Shown here piece after piece: positions 17,104 to 26,754 of a stretch of DNA of 47,963 bases. Origin of the DNA: Acidobacteriota bacterium (GTDB lineage Bacteria; Acidobacteriota; Terriglobia; Terriglobales; Acidobacteriaceae). Position 1 is the first letter of the stretch. The number at the start of each line of letters is the position of its first letter. A model generated the notes under the pieces. It made no database searches, had not been told where the DNA came from, and was given only the letters and a program-made list of their open reading frames with translations. The DNA lies in assembly GCA_013285705.1 (NCBI GenBank), contig JABDHA010000027.1, positions 1 through 47,963 on the forward strand, given 5' to 3'. The translations under genes and the position numbers were made by a program.

Positions 17104-17664
17104 CTAAGTCTGGGGTAGGTATTCTCGGCTCATAACCACATAGCCTTCCCGAGCAGTTTTCTTGCCGCGTTCGCGGTATAGCTGCTCATCACGAGGCTGC
17201 CAGGTATCGAGGCCGTCCACGTAGCGGTTGTACATGCAGAAGGCGGCTGCAATCAGAATCGTATCGTGGATCTCGGTATCGCTCGCGCCCCGCACACGTG
17301 CCGCTTCTACATCCGTGGTGGTAACGCATTTTCCACCCTTCTGTACCTTGGCTGCGATCACCAGCAAGGTCTTCAACTTCTCTGAGATATCGGCGGACTG
17401 AAAATCGGCTTTCACCCGTTTCACCAGATCATGATCATCGTTCAGACAAGCTGCGGCAATCGAGCCGTGAACGGTCTGGCAGAAATAGCAGTCATTCAGG
17501 CAAGAGACATAGGTTGCGATCAGCTCACGGTCTCCCTGTGGCAACGAATTGGGTGCATGAAGTAAAACTTCTGCAAGTTCGTTGAGCGGCTTTGCCGTCT
17601 CAGGGCGAAAAGCCATCGCGCTGCGTATACCCTGCAATCCTTCGGGCAAGTTGATGTGAGGCAT
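17104..17664 (-). CDS. AhpD-like peroxidase-related protein A
   Basis: A 186-residue member of the AhpD/carboxymuconolactone-decarboxylase-like family. The redox motif CYFCQTVHG gives Cys59, Cys62 and His66, with the conserved Glu47 upstream, as in the alkylhydroperoxidase proton relay. The last third (IHDTILIAAAFCMYNRYVDG) is nearly identical to the gene at 23013. Likely a cytoplasmic thiol-dependent hydroperoxidase or disulfide reductase, but the family also has other activities. I chose the ATG at 17664 (GGGAG upstream) because the paralogue starts with the same MPHI-LPE. It diverges from the receptor/AhpD/MFS operon, with a shared ~205-bp promoter region. Confidence 0.9.
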   Translation of the reverse strand: MPHINLPEGLQGIRSAMAFRPETAKPLNELAEVLLHAPNSLPQGDRELIATYVSCLNDCYFCQTVHGSIAAACLNDDHDLVKRVKADFQSADISEKLKTLLVIAAKVQKGGKCVTTTDVEAARVRGASDTEIHDTILIAAAFCMYNRYVDGLDTWQPRDEQLYRERGKKTAREGYVVMSREYLPQT

Positions 17665-17869
17665 CGTAAGTTCTCCCGGACTCCGAAAGCATACGCGATC
17701 CAACACCGTGCCTGCAGGTGGAATCCTTTCTCAACCTTAAGGCTGAAGACAGATTCCCCACGGGTTTGTAGGATTCGCCTGAAGTTCCCCCGAATGTTTG
17801 TTCGCAGCAGGCGACGCCTGCACGCGGCTGCGTAGGGCCGTGTTCTTACGATGTCGGAGTCTTGACCTG

Positions 17870-20800
17870 ATGCGCTTTTATGTCCGGATTGGACTGGTGT
17901 CTTACCTCTTCGCGTTTGTTTCGCTATTACACGCTCAACTACCCAGCGGTTCTATCAGCGGGATCGCAACCGACCCAAGTGGAAAGCTCGTGCAGGGCGC
18001 CCATGTAACGGCCACCGATGAGTTGCAAGGAACGTTGCGTGAGACCAACACAAATGCAGATGGCTCATTCACATTGTCGAACCTGGCTCCAGCCAGCTAC
18101 ACGGTCGTGCTGGCGGCAACGGGATTCTCCGACGTTCAGTACAGCCACGTGCAGGTCGAAGCAGGCAAGGCGATCACTCTGGATACGACAATGAATGTCG
18201 CCGGGCAGACCAGCAGGGTAGATGTGAGCAGCAACAGCAGCCAGGAAGTGGACTTGACGCAGTCTATGCTGCAAGGCCAGATCACATCGAAAACGATCCA
18301 AAGCATACCGCTCAATGGAAGAAATTTTCTTGAGCTGGCCTTCCTCCTGCCCGGAAACAGGCCGGCCCCTAACTTTGATCCAACAAAAACCAATACCGTT
18401 GAGGTTAGCTCCGCTGGTGGATTCGGCCGCGGCGGCAATATTTTAGTGGATGGAGCCGATAACAATGACGAGGTCGTTGGAGGAACGCTATCGAATTTTC
18501 CTGAAGACTCCATCGCTGAGTTTCAGATCGCAACGGCTCGCTTTACGGCAGAAGTGGGACGCTCCGGCAACAGCATCATCAATATCATCACGCGCTCAGG
18601 TGAGAACCAGACACACGGCTCTGCATTTATCTTCGAGCGCAACCGGCACCTGCAGGGCCTGCCCGCCACCTTTGATCGTTCGCAGCCTGTGCCACCCTTT
18701 GACCGCGAGCAATTTGGAGGATCGATCGGCGGCCCATTCTACAAGGACAAACTCTTCTACTTCAGTTCGGTTGAATACCGCAACCAGAATGCAGCCATCC
18801 AGACTGGTACGCGCGTTTTCAGTGACGCGCCTTACGAAGATTCTCCTTTCTACGGCCACATCATCAATACAGCCGCGTCCGCTCCGCTGCGCGACCTGCT
18901 TCTCTCCAATCGCGTCGACTATCATCTGAACGAAAGCAACATGTTCAGCCTTCGGTATAGCTTCAACCGCTCGACTGACACAGCGCAGGCAACCGCGGCC
19001 CAATCCACCCCCTTCTCTACTGCGGCGGAAAGACAGAATGCGCTGAACCGCTTCAATTCGGCGGTAGCAACCTGGACCAGGGTTATCGGCTCGAAGATGA
19101 CGAATTCCCTGTCGGTCCACTACGACAACTTCTACAACGACATCCCTCCATTCCCTGACAATGCCTCCACTACCAATCCTTCGCTGAATCTGACGAATGA
19201 GCTGCTATTTCCGGATCTCGCTGACGGTGCAAATTTCAATCTTCCCCAAGCAACGCACATGGATCGGTATCAGTTCCGTGACGGTTTCACCACCACTCTT
19301 GGCAGACACACGCTGCATGCGGGCGCAGAGTTTCAGCACTACCGCGTAAGCGGGCTAATCAATGTCTTCGGCAGCGGCTCAGTAATCCTGGTATCGGACT
19401 TCGGCTTCCAGGACCTGAATGGCGACGGCGTCGTGAACGACCTGGACATACCGGTCGCCGTAGGCATCCACAGCACAGCGCCGATCATTCCAGTGCCTAT
19501 TCCGAAGATCACAAATAACTACACCGGCTTATATGTGCAGGATGACTGGCGCGTATCCCCTCAGCTGACACTCAACCTCGGCCTACGCTGGGAGTATGAC
19601 TCGGACGCGACGGGCCAGGGGGCTGCCCATCAGCCATGCCCCTCGCTCACAAGTGTTCCAACCCAGCCGTGCACCTGGATGGCAAATGTGCTTCCTCTGC
19701 ACAAAGATCCAGACACGAAAGACTTTGGTCCGCGTGTCGGCTTTGTTTACGATCCCTTCGGACGCGGCAAGACCGTCCTGCGTGGCGGCTATGGAATCTA
19801 CTACGACCGCGTCATTCTTGAAGCAGGCTCGAAGGAGTTGGTCCAGAATGACCGCGCATTAACGGTGACACAATACGGCGGCTCAAACTGCGTGATTCCC
19901 GGCACGGGTGCGCCACCGGCACTCGACAATTGCTTTGCTCCCGGTGCGCTTTTCGCGCCTGGCACTCCTACCATCACCACAGCCTTCAGCGGACCACATC
20001 AAACCGGCGGGGTCGGAATCGTTGCGCTTGGCCCCAGGTCGCATCATCCATTGTTCCAGCAGGTTTCTATCGGGACGCAGCAACAGATAGCCAGCAACTG
20101 GCTGATAAGCGCCGACGGATTGCATGTCTTTGGCCAGCGTCAGCTGATCGGCAGCCTTCTCCGCAGCACCACATCGACTTCTCCGTACATCCAGTGTCCA
20201 GGCGGAAACCAGCTTTGCCTCATCACCGATCCGCTCTCTGGAATTACGGATAGCGTAACCATCATCGACTCTTCCGCAAAGAGCTGGTACGACGGGCTGC
20301 TTGCGAGCGTGAGCCGGCGAGCGGCTCGTATCGGACCCGTGACCTACAACTTCAACATCAGTTATACGCTGTCAAAGACGTTCGACTACTCCGACGACGA
20401 CCAACTCGAGAATGGCAACAAAGATGAACAAGTGAACCTGGTGGAAGGCACCGCCGGCCTGCGCAAGGAAAAGGGCTACGCTCTCACCGATGAGCGTCAT
20501 CGCATTACTTTCTATGGAGAGGCAAAGCTTCCTTACGACTTCAGCTTCGCGCCGCTCTACACCTTCGGCTCCGGTGTCCCGACAGATACTTTTCTCCCGG
20601 GAACTGCGAATATCTCCGGTGCATCAGGCTCGCGTCTCCCCATTTTGCAGCGCAACGCCTTAGGCCGCCAAATCAAGAACAGTGGCCAACTGAACGCAGC
20701 GATTGATCGCTGGAATGCATTGCCATCGTGCCCCGGAGTCTATCCATGCAATGCCGGTGGCCCCATCGCGCATGTTCCGAGTGGCGTCAACTACTTCAGC

Positions 20801-21076
20801 CCTTTCAGCTCGCTTGATCTACGGTTGCGAAAGGATTTCCGCTTCCAGGAAAAATGGACACTAAGCCTTATCGGAGAAGGCTTCAATCTATTGAACGAAG
20901 TCAATGTGCGTGGCACGAGCAATGCAAACTTTGCAGGGCGAAATATCTCGATCAGCCCTTTCGCGGCGAGCGCACCCGTGCAAACTAATTTCTTCCAGGC
21001 GGACACGATCGCGGGCGGTTTCTTTGGATCCGGCGGTCCACGCGCCTTTCAATTCGCTGCAAGGCTGGAGTTTTAA
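17870..21076 (+). CDS. Oar-like TonB-dependent receptor 2
   Basis: A 1068-residue outer-membrane receptor. Signal peptide to LLHAQ (~residue 22), then a carboxypeptidase-regulatory domain (SGSISGIATDPSGKLV, about 25-110), a plug with LNGRNFLELAFLLPG, ILVDGADNNDEV and EVGRSGNSIINIITRSGEN, and a beta-barrel ending FQFAARLEF. Start ATG 17870, with GGAG about 10 nt upstream; the frame extends to 17798 but without a signal peptide from there. The stop is immediately followed by the next start, so it heads a four-gene operon with two AhpD-like enzymes and an MFS permease. This suggests uptake and redox processing of one compound, identity unknown. Confidence 0.92.
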   Translation: MRFYVRIGLVSYLFAFVSLLHAQLPSGSISGIATDPSGKLVQGAHVTATDELQGTLRETNTNADGSFTLSNLAPASYTVVLAATGFSDVQYSHVQVEAGKAITLDTTMNVAGQTSRVDVSSNSSQEVDLTQSMLQGQITSKTIQSIPLNGRNFLELAFLLPGNRPAPNFDPTKTNTVEVSSAGGFGRGGNILVDGADNNDEVVGGTLSNFPEDSIAEFQIATARFTAEVGRSGNSIINIITRSGENQTHGSAFIFERNRHLQGLPATFDRSQPVPPFDREQFGGSIGGPFYKDKLFYFSSVEYRNQNAAIQTGTRVFSDAPYEDSPFYGHIINTAASAPLRDLLLSNRVDYHLNESNMFSLRYSFNRSTDTAQATAAQSTPFSTAAERQNALNRFNSAVATWTRVIGSKMTNSLSVHYDNFYNDIPPFPDNASTTNPSLNLTNELLFPDLADGANFNLPQATHMDRYQFRDGFTTTLGRHTLHAGAEFQHYRVSGLINVFGSGSVILVSDFGFQDLNGDGVVNDLDIPVAVGIHSTAPIIPVPIPKITNNYTGLYVQDDWRVSPQLTLNLGLRWEYDSDATGQGAAHQPCPSLTSVPTQPCTWMANVLPLHKDPDTKDFGPRVGFVYDPFGRGKTVLRGGYGIYYDRVILEAGSKELVQNDRALTVTQYGGSNCVIPGTGAPPALDNCFAPGALFAPGTPTITTAFSGPHQTGGVGIVALGPRSHHPLFQQVSIGTQQQIASNWLISADGLHVFGQRQLIGSLLRSTTSTSPYIQCPGGNQLCLITDPLSGITDSVTIIDSSAKSWYDGLLASVSRRAARIGPVTYNFNISYTLSKTFDYSDDDQLENGNKDEQVNLVEGTAGLRKEKGYALTDERHRITFYGEAKLPYDFSFAPLYTFGSGVPTDTFLPGTANISGASGSRLPILQRNALGRQIKNSGQLNAAIDRWNALPSCPGVYPCNAGGPIAHVPSGVNYFSPFSSLDLRLRKDFRFQEKWTLSLIGEGFNLLNEVNVRGTSNANFAGRNISISPFAASAPVQTNFFQADTIAGGFFGSGGPRAFQFAARLEF

Positions 21077-21079
21077 GTG

Positions 21080-21733
21080 ATGGTGACACCCGAGTACCAG
21101 CAACTCGCTGAGCGAGAGTCGTCCGCGCCTGTGCAGGCTGCAAACCTGTCTGTCGTCGATGAAGCCGACGCGTCGCCTGAGGTCGCAGAGCTTTATGCCC
21201 AATTTCGCAAGACGTTCGGACGGCCACAGATACCAGGAATCCTGCAATGTTTCGCAACACACCCTCTGTTGCTGGAACATATGATGGGGCTCGCTCAATC
21301 GATGCTCTTTACAGACGGAGCTCTGGGTCGCCTGCAAAAGGAGTTGATTGCGACAGCGGTCTCTTCCCGGAATCGTTGCGCCTACTGCGCGGACAGCCAC
21401 GGCTTCTTCCTCCGTGTTCACGACGGATCGCCGGGTTTGCTCGAAGCGGCGATGGCATGCGATACAAACTCCCAGTCGTTTGATCCCGCACAGAGCGCGC
21501 TGATTTGTTTTGTGCAAAAGATTACGGATGACTCGGCGTCTATCACGTCGGATGACGTTGCATCGCTTCGAGCATCTGGCTGGACTGATCTACAGATTGC
21601 AGAAGCGATCCATGTCACGGCACTTTTTGCCTGTTTCAATCGCGTCGTGAATGCGTTCGGTCTGCCCTCTCAGGATCTGCTTAGAACCTACAGCCCCGAA
21701 ACTGAGAGCGTCGCAGAAAGAGGAGACCGGTGA
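21080..21733 (+). CDS. AhpD-like / carboxymuconolactone decarboxylase family protein B
   Basis: A 217-residue AhpD-like protein with CAYCADSHG (Cys100, Cys103, His107) and an N-terminal extension of ~25 residues compared with its two neighbours in the family. It is more distant from A and C than they are from each other. The start is either GTG 21077, directly abutting the receptor stop, or ATG 21080; GGAG in the end of the receptor gene would serve both. Its stop overlaps the MFS start by 4 bp. Likely a thiol-based peroxidase or a peroxidase-like enzyme acting on the substrate imported by the linked receptor; the exact reaction is not predictable. Confidence 0.88.
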   Translation: MVTPEYQQLAERESSAPVQAANLSVVDEADASPEVAELYAQFRKTFGRPQIPGILQCFATHPLLLEHMMGLAQSMLFTDGALGRLQKELIATAVSSRNRCAYCADSHGFFLRVHDGSPGLLEAAMACDTNSQSFDPAQSALICFVQKITDDSASITSDDVASLRASGWTDLQIAEAIHVTALFACFNRVVNAFGLPSQDLLRTYSPETESVAERGDR

Positions 21734-23010
21734 GCACCCGCGCCATTCCTTTACCGCCCGAAGACGAAAGCTCCATTCACTATGCCGGCTGGCCCGTAGC
21801 TGCTGCCGCTTTTGTGGGCGTCATGACCAGCTTCGCGCCCATCGTGCCCTACACCTTCAGTTTGTTTTTGACCCCATTGCATGCGGCCTTCGGCTGGCAG
21901 CGGGAGGCCATGTCTGGAACGTTCGCTTTGGCCGCTATTACTGTCGCCCTCGTCTCTCCGGGAATCGGAGTTTTGCTTGATCGCTTTGCGCCTCGCCGCA
22001 TCATCCTGCCTTCAATCGTCATATTCGCCGTGGCGTTGGCTTCGCTCAGCACGCTCAGTTCAAACATTCACCGGCTCTATCTCACCTTCTTCGTCCTAGG
22101 ACTCGTCGCAAACGGAACGGCACAATTCGCCTACACGCGAACCATTCTTACGTGGTTTCGCAAGCACAGGGGATTTGCGCTGGCATTGATTCTTACCGGA
22201 AGCGGTACCGGCTCCATCCTCATTCCTCCTATCACGCAATGGGTGATCGATCACCACGGCTGGCGCGATGCTTATCTCACGCTAGGTGGCATCGCCCTGC
22301 TCGGATTGCCGCTCACAGCGCTTCTGGTGCGAAACCGGCCAGTTCCTATAGATCGTGCCGACGAAAGCCTGGCATCAGGCGTGACCGTAGCCGCAGCCTT
22401 GAAAAGTGCGCCGTTCTGGATACTCGCCACCATCATCATGCTCTCGGCGTTCAGTGAGAATGGCCTGGTCACCAACATGGCGGCAATGCTGACCGAGCGT
22501 CGTATTACCGCCGCTGCCGCGGCATTGGCGCTCTCGGTTCGCGGCGGCGCGGGAATCATCGGCAGGCTTTGCACCGGTTTCCTCATCGATCGCTTTCCCC
22601 CTCAGCGTATTCAGACATTCATCCTTCTGCTCTCCGCTGTGGGCACACTGATTCTTGCTTTCGCGCAAATGTCGCCGGCGTCTCTGATTGGAGCGGCTTT
22701 GCTCGGAATCGGTCTCGGTAGCGAAGCCGACGTCGCTCCTTACCTGCTCGCGCGTTATTTCGGACGGAAGCATTTTTCTGTGCTATATGGTCTTACCTGG
22801 ACCGCATATGCCGTGGGCGGTGCAACTGGACCGATGGTAGTGGGACATCTCTACGACCGCGCGGGCGCATATCTGCCGATCTTTATTGTGGGCCTGGCCG
22901 GCGTTGCCCTTGCTGCGGCGATTCTCAGTCTGTTCCTGCGTCACGACCCTAACGCGGTTGTCGGAAATCCTGAAGGATTGACGGTAGCCGGAATCACGCT
23001 GGAGGAATAA
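21730..23010 (+). CDS. MFS transporter
   Basis: A 426-residue inner-membrane permease with about 12 predicted hydrophobic segments and MFS loop features (GIGVLLDRFAPRR after TM2-3; GFLIDRFPPQR in the second half). The style resembles monocarboxylate/oxalate-type MFS carriers, so an organic-acid substrate is plausible but not shown. Start GTG 21730 overlaps the preceding stop by 4 bp (GTGA), indicating translational coupling. The next AhpD-like gene begins 2 bp after its stop. It would move a compound across the inner membrane after entry through the linked outer-membrane receptor. Confidence 0.92.
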   Translation: MSTRAIPLPPEDESSIHYAGWPVAAAAFVGVMTSFAPIVPYTFSLFLTPLHAAFGWQREAMSGTFALAAITVALVSPGIGVLLDRFAPRRIILPSIVIFAVALASLSTLSSNIHRLYLTFFVLGLVANGTAQFAYTRTILTWFRKHRGFALALILTGSGTGSILIPPITQWVIDHHGWRDAYLTLGGIALLGLPLTALLVRNRPVPIDRADESLASGVTVAAALKSAPFWILATIIMLSAFSENGLVTNMAAMLTERRITAAAAALALSVRGGAGIIGRLCTGFLIDRFPPQRIQTFILLLSAVGTLILAFAQMSPASLIGAALLGIGLGSEADVAPYLLARYFGRKHFSVLYGLTWTAYAVGGATGPMVVGHLYDRAGAYLPIFIVGLAGVALAAAILSLFLRHDPNAVVGNPEGLTVAGITLEE

Positions 23011-23012
23011 AC

Positions 23013-23552
23013 ATGCCCCATATCGCACTGCCCGAAGAGATGCCAGGTATCACAGCTGGCTTCGCCTTCCGCCCCGAAACCGCCAAGCCGATGCGTGAGC
23101 TCGCCCACATCTTACTGCACACATCCGGCAATGAGGGATTTAGCTCACGCGACCGGGAGCTGATTGCCGCCTTTGTTTCTTCGCGAAATACCTGCTACTT
23201 CTGCCAGACAAGCCACGGCGCAGCTGCGAGTCACCTCAACGATGGAAATGGAAGCCTCATCGAGGCTGTCTGCGTAGACTACAGAAACGCAGAGATCACG
23301 CCCAAGCTAAAAGCCCTGATGGCCATCGCCGAACAGGTTCAGATTGACGGAAAGAGAGTTACAAAACAATTGGTGGAGGAGGCGCGAGAGCAAGGCGCAA
23401 CCGACCTCGATATCCACGATACCGTTCTGATTGCTGCGGCCTTTTGCATGTACAACCGTTACGTGGATGGTTTGGATACTTGGCAACCGCGCGGTGACGC
23501 AATGTATGTCGAGATGGGTAAGCGAATGGCGGAAGAGGGATATGCCAGGTAA
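23013..23552 (+). CDS. AhpD-like peroxidase-related protein C
   Basis: A 179-residue AhpD-like protein with CYFCQTSHG (Cys61, Cys64, His68) and Glu49. It is a close paralogue of the protein encoded at 17104-17664: same MPHI-LPE start, same FRPETAKP block and near-identical IHDTVLIAAAFCMYNRYVDG end. The start has GGAGG about 8 nt upstream, inside the end of the MFS gene. Last gene of the receptor/AhpD/MFS/AhpD operon, followed by a perfect 15-bp hairpin. Two nearly matching copies flanking the same operon suggest a local duplication. Confidence 0.9.
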   Translation: MPHIALPEEMPGITAGFAFRPETAKPMRELAHILLHTSGNEGFSSRDRELIAAFVSSRNTCYFCQTSHGAAASHLNDGNGSLIEAVCVDYRNAEITPKLKALMAIAEQVQIDGKRVTKQLVEEAREQGATDLDIHDTVLIAAAFCMYNRYVDGLDTWQPRGDAMYVEMGKRMAEEGYAR

Positions 23553-23571
23553 ACAATCTCAAACGAGGTTG

Positions 23572-23604
23572 GCTATTAGCTTCCTGAAACAGGAAGCTAA
23601 TAGC
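23572..23604. repeat. Perfect 15-bp hairpin at operon end
   Basis: GCTATTAGCTTCCTG (23572-23586), an AAA loop, then its exact complement (23590-23604). No T-run follows on the plus strand. It lies between the convergent AhpD-C and HemQ genes. It may stop or protect transcripts, or be a small palindromic repeat element. Confidence 0.65.
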
Positions 23605-23667
23605 GATTCATGCGGCGGGAAGGCAAGAGTTTAAGTCTTGACCGTTAAATCCAACACAGCCAAGTCT

Positions 23668-24504
23668 CTAGGCAAGTTTACCGTTGAGCCATGATCGAAG
23701 ATCGCCAGCCTGCAGCCTGACTCCGATGAAGAACTGCCCGAAGAGAGCGTAGATGGCACTCACTTCGTCAAATCGCATCTCGTAGATGAGTTTCTTGAAG
23801 ACAATAGGGTCCTCAGCAAACAGGTCGACGCCCCATTCCCAATCGTCGAAACCAATCGATCCGGTAATGACCTGCCGCACCGAATCGGCGTAGCGGCGAC
23901 CGATCATTCCGTGCTCGTGCATCATACGCTGACGATCGGCCATCGCCTCGGTATACCAGTTCTGTGCTTCGCCGCGCCTCCGGTCCATCGGATAGAAGGA
24001 TAGATATTTCGCAGGCGGAATCGAGGGGAAGAGCCGCTGCGCCATTGCGCTTGATTGGCGTGCTACAACCTCCTGCACACCTGCATTCCATTCGACGGAG
24101 CCTTGCGCTAACCCCTTCTCCGCGAGAGCGGCGTAGGTCTTTGCCGAGGACTCATAGAGACCAAGTTCGACGATGGACAGGTACGAGTGCTGCGGTTGCA
24201 GAAAGCCATTCAGACGGGTTTGAGCGAGTTCGAGTTCGAGTCGGTTAAGCTCGGCGAACGAGTCTCTGAAATGAATGAAAAGAAGATCTCCTTTGTGTCC
24301 CAGTAGAGAATAGATCGCGGACTGATTTCTTACCGGTTCGCCAGATCCCTTCTCCCACGCTCGAAAAAGTTCGACAGCCTCGGTTTCTATTTTGCGTTGA
24401 TCCTCCACAGGGAGTTTCTTCCATGACTCCCAATCAAACCGAAACATTTGATGAAGAACGCTGGAACCTTCAAGCGTAATTGGAACACTTGGCAACTCAG
24501 GCAC
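23668..24504 (-). CDS. hemQ: HemQ, coproheme decarboxylase (chlorite dismutase family)
   Basis: Last enzyme of the coproporphyrin-dependent heme pathway: decarboxylates Fe-coproporphyrin III to heme b using H2O2. About 278 residues from the chosen start. Marks are TLEGSSVLHQMFRFDW at the N-terminus, YLSFYPMDRRRGEAQNWY (substrate-propionate region), the heme-ligand histidine in MMHEHGMIGRRYA, and the C-terminal WGVDLFAEDP and FDEVSAIYALFGQFFIG. A chlorite dismutase proper is less likely from these motifs. I prefer GTG 24504, because GGAGG lies 7 nt upstream, over ATG 24531, which lacks a site. Catalase, a heme enzyme, is divergently encoded next door. Confidence 0.92.
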   Translation of the reverse strand: MPELPSVPITLEGSSVLHQMFRFDWESWKKLPVEDQRKIETEAVELFRAWEKGSGEPVRNQSAIYSLLGHKGDLLFIHFRDSFAELNRLELELAQTRLNGFLQPQHSYLSIVELGLYESSAKTYAALAEKGLAQGSVEWNAGVQEVVARQSSAMAQRLFPSIPPAKYLSFYPMDRRRGEAQNWYTEAMADRQRMMHEHGMIGRRYADSVRQVITGSIGFDDWEWGVDLFAEDPIVFKKLIYEMRFDEVSAIYALFGQFFIGVRLQAGDLRSWLNGKLA

Positions 24505-24549
24505 GGTATTTCCTCCAATCGATAGCGCCATCTCAAATGATAACGAACT

Positions 24550-24639
24550 TTATTTATGCCGAAACCGCCCGGTGGGTGTTCCGACAATGTAGAGCAAGGC
24601 AGCAATCATCGTCACAAGGGCGATGAGTCGCAGGCCCAT
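24550..24639 (-). CDS. Possible 29-residue membrane microprotein
   Basis: A short frame MGLRLIALVTMIAALLYIVG followed by a basic tail ending RHK: one predicted transmembrane helix. It ends 45 bp before the preferred hemQ start on the same strand. No clear ribosome-binding site, and I do not recognise it. Could be a chance frame. Confidence 0.25.
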   Translation of the reverse strand: MGLRLIALVTMIAALLYIVGTPTGRFRHK

Positions 24640-25031
24640 GAAGTAATAGGACAGAGGAAATGAGATCGAACTTAGTAGTACTTGATTCACTTTGAGCTCA
24701 CTGCATAAAGATGATCTGGTCTCTCCTCTTTTTACGTTAATTGACCTGCACCTCGGACGCCATGACCAGAATCCCGCATTTTGCGACATGAGGGCTTCTC
24801 ACAGGACGGCGTTATGAACGTGTCCGAAAACGACTGATATGTGTCGTGGCGATTCCAGACGCAGAGCTTTAAGGTGCGGTTATGGGCAATATCACCCGGC
24901 AGTGATAGGCAAAGAACGCCGCTCGCATAACGAATCGTTCTCTTTCGCAACCGTTTTGAGGGCTTCCGCTACGGCCCGAGGTGAGGGAGCTTTCAAGCAA
25001 TCAATAACCAACCACAAAAGAGAGGAGAATC
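24640..25031. other. Upstream region of catalase
   Basis: About 390 bp between hemQ and the catalase gene. It must carry the catalase promoter and probably the hemQ promoter. GAGAGGAG gives a strong ribosome site 6-8 nt before the catalase ATG. I find no clear Fur/PerR- or OxyR-type operator by eye. Confidence 0.4.
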
Positions 25032-26480
25032 ATGAAAAAACTGACAACAGCGTTCGGCGCTCCGGTGGATGACAACCAGAATATTAAAACCGCTGGCAAA
25101 CGCGGTCCGGCCTTACTCGAGAACGTGTGGTTCATCGAGAAGATGGCACACTTTGACCGCGAGGTGATTCCGGAGCGGCGTATGCATGCCAAGGGCGCAG
25201 GCGCTTTCGGAACCTTCACCGTGACGCACGATATCACAAAGTACACAAAGGCCAAGATCTTCTCCGAGGTCGGCAAGGCGACCCCGATGTTTGCCCGCTT
25301 CTCGACTGTTGCCGGTGAGCGCGGTGCAGCCGACGCCGAGCGTGACATCCGTGGCTTCGCGCTTAAGTTCTATACCGAGGAAGGTAACTGGGACCTGGTT
25401 GGAAACAACACCCCCGTCTTCTTCATTCGTGATCCTCTCAAGTTCCCTGACCTCAACCACGCCATCAAGCGCGATCCGCGAACCGGCATGCGCAGCGCAG
25501 ATAGCAACTGGGACTTCTGGACGAACCTTCCCGAGTCGCTGCACCAGGTCACGGTTGTCATGAGCGATCGTGGAATCCCGCGCTCCTTCCGCCATATGCA
25601 CGGCTTTGGCAGCCACACGTACAGCTTCATCAATTCGGAGAACAAGCGTTTCTGGGTGAAGTTCACCTTCAAGACCCAACAGGGCATCCAGAACCTCACG
25701 GATCAGGAAGCGGAAGCCCGTGTGGGTAAGGATCGCGAGACCCACCAGCGCGACCTCTACGAGGCCATCGAGAGAGGCGAGTTCCCGCGCTGGAAGCTGT
25801 ATGTGCAGATCATGAATGAGGAGGATGCGAACACCTATCATATCCACCCGTTCGATCTCACCAAGGTCTGGCCTCACGCGGACTATCCTCTGATAGAAGT
25901 CGGCGTCATGGAGCTGAACAGGAACCCGGAGAACTTCTTCGCGGATGTCGAGCAGGCTGCCTTTGCTCCGACAAACATCATCCCCGGAGTCAGCTACTCG
26001 CCGGATCGGATGCTGCAAGGACGTCTGTTCTCGTACGGCGACGCGCAGCGCTACCGCCTCGGCGTCAATTACTTTCAGGTTCCGGTGAACGCGCCCAAGT
26101 GCCCGTTCCACGCTTATCATCGTGACGGTGCGATGCGCGTCGACGGAAACTATGGCGGCGCGACCAGCTACGAACCAAACCGTCATGGCGAGTGGCGGGG
26201 GCAGCCGGACTACTCGGAGCCGCCATTGGCAATCAACGGAGATGCGCAGAAGTTTGATTTCCGCGAGGACGATGACGACTACTACTCGCAGCCGGGCAAC
26301 CTCTTCCGCATGTTCAGCCCGGAGGAAAAGCAGCGCCTGTTTGAGAACACGGCTCGCGCTCTCGGACCGGCCTCCAAAGTTGTCCGGGATCGCCATGTAG
26401 CGAACTGCACCAACGCGGACCCGGCTTACGGCGAAGGTGTTGCAAAGGCTCTTGAAGCTTTCCTCGCAGAACGGAAGTAG
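25032..26480 (+). CDS. katA: Monofunctional heme catalase
   Basis: A 482-residue small-subunit (clade 3-like) catalase, 2 H2O2 to 2 H2O plus O2, cytoplasmic by lack of a signal. The distal His52 sits in [15 protein letters not shown], the conserved Asn in [15 protein letters not shown] (~124-125), and the proximal heme ligand is Tyr335 in [14 protein letters not shown]. Length is normal for the clade. Strong ribosome site GAGAGGAG. Monocistronic, with its own terminator. It lies next to hemQ, whose product supplies its cofactor. Confidence 0.97.
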   Translation: MKKLTTAFGAPVDDNQNIKTAGKRGPALLENVWFIEKMAHFDREVIPERRMHAKGAGAFGTFTVTHDITKYTKAKIFSEVGKATPMFARFSTVAGERGAADAERDIRGFALKFYTEEGNWDLVGNNTPVFFIRDPLKFPDLNHAIKRDPRTGMRSADSNWDFWTNLPESLHQVTVVMSDRGIPRSFRHMHGFGSHTYSFINSENKRFWVKFTFKTQQGIQNLTDQEAEARVGKDRETHQRDLYEAIERGEFPRWKLYVQIMNEEDANTYHIHPFDLTKVWPHADYPLIEVGVMELNRNPENFFADVEQAAFAPTNIIPGVSYSPDRMLQGRLFSYGDAQRYRLGVNYFQVPVNAPKCPFHAYHRDGAMRVDGNYGGATSYEPNRHGEWRGQPDYSEPPLAINGDAQKFDFREDDDDYYSQPGNLFRMFSPEEKQRLFENTARALGPASKVVRDRHVANCTNADPAYGEGVAKALEAFLAERK

Positions 26481-26519
26481 CCCGGCGTGACCTCTTTAAC
26501 CTCGTAACCTGCCACACCT

Positions 26520-26558
26520 GGCTCCGTAACAAGCTCTCTGTTGCGGAGCCGTTTTTTC
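26520..26558 (+). terminator. Intrinsic terminator after katA
   Basis: GGCTCCG pairs with CGGAGCC and an imperfect TAACA/TGTTG extension continues the stem, followed by GTTTTTTC. Confidence 0.88.
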
Positions 26559-26754
26559 ATTGCATCTACTGGATGGTCATCTTTAATAAACATGCTCGTG
26601 TCATCTCTGATGCCGGAAAAGCCCTGCTGAACGGTCGAGTCGCTCTTTAACGCCAAAGTAATTGCTACTCGAGAACACAAACCTGGCATCTCGATCGGGC
26701 GAAAGAAAGTGCTGGATATACTAGCTGCATCGTTATACGCAAGGTCTGGCCATC

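Noticed and set aside
17794-17835. 13-codon frame upstream of receptor 2 with an Arg run, considered as a leader peptide.
   Set aside because: No terminator between it and the receptor, no amino-acid link to the operon, and the bases form a GCAGGCG/CGCCTGC palindrome that explains the composition.
25113-26396. Long minus-strand open frame (427 codons) opposite catalase.
   Set aside because: Antisense shadow of a clear catalase; no recognisable protein features.
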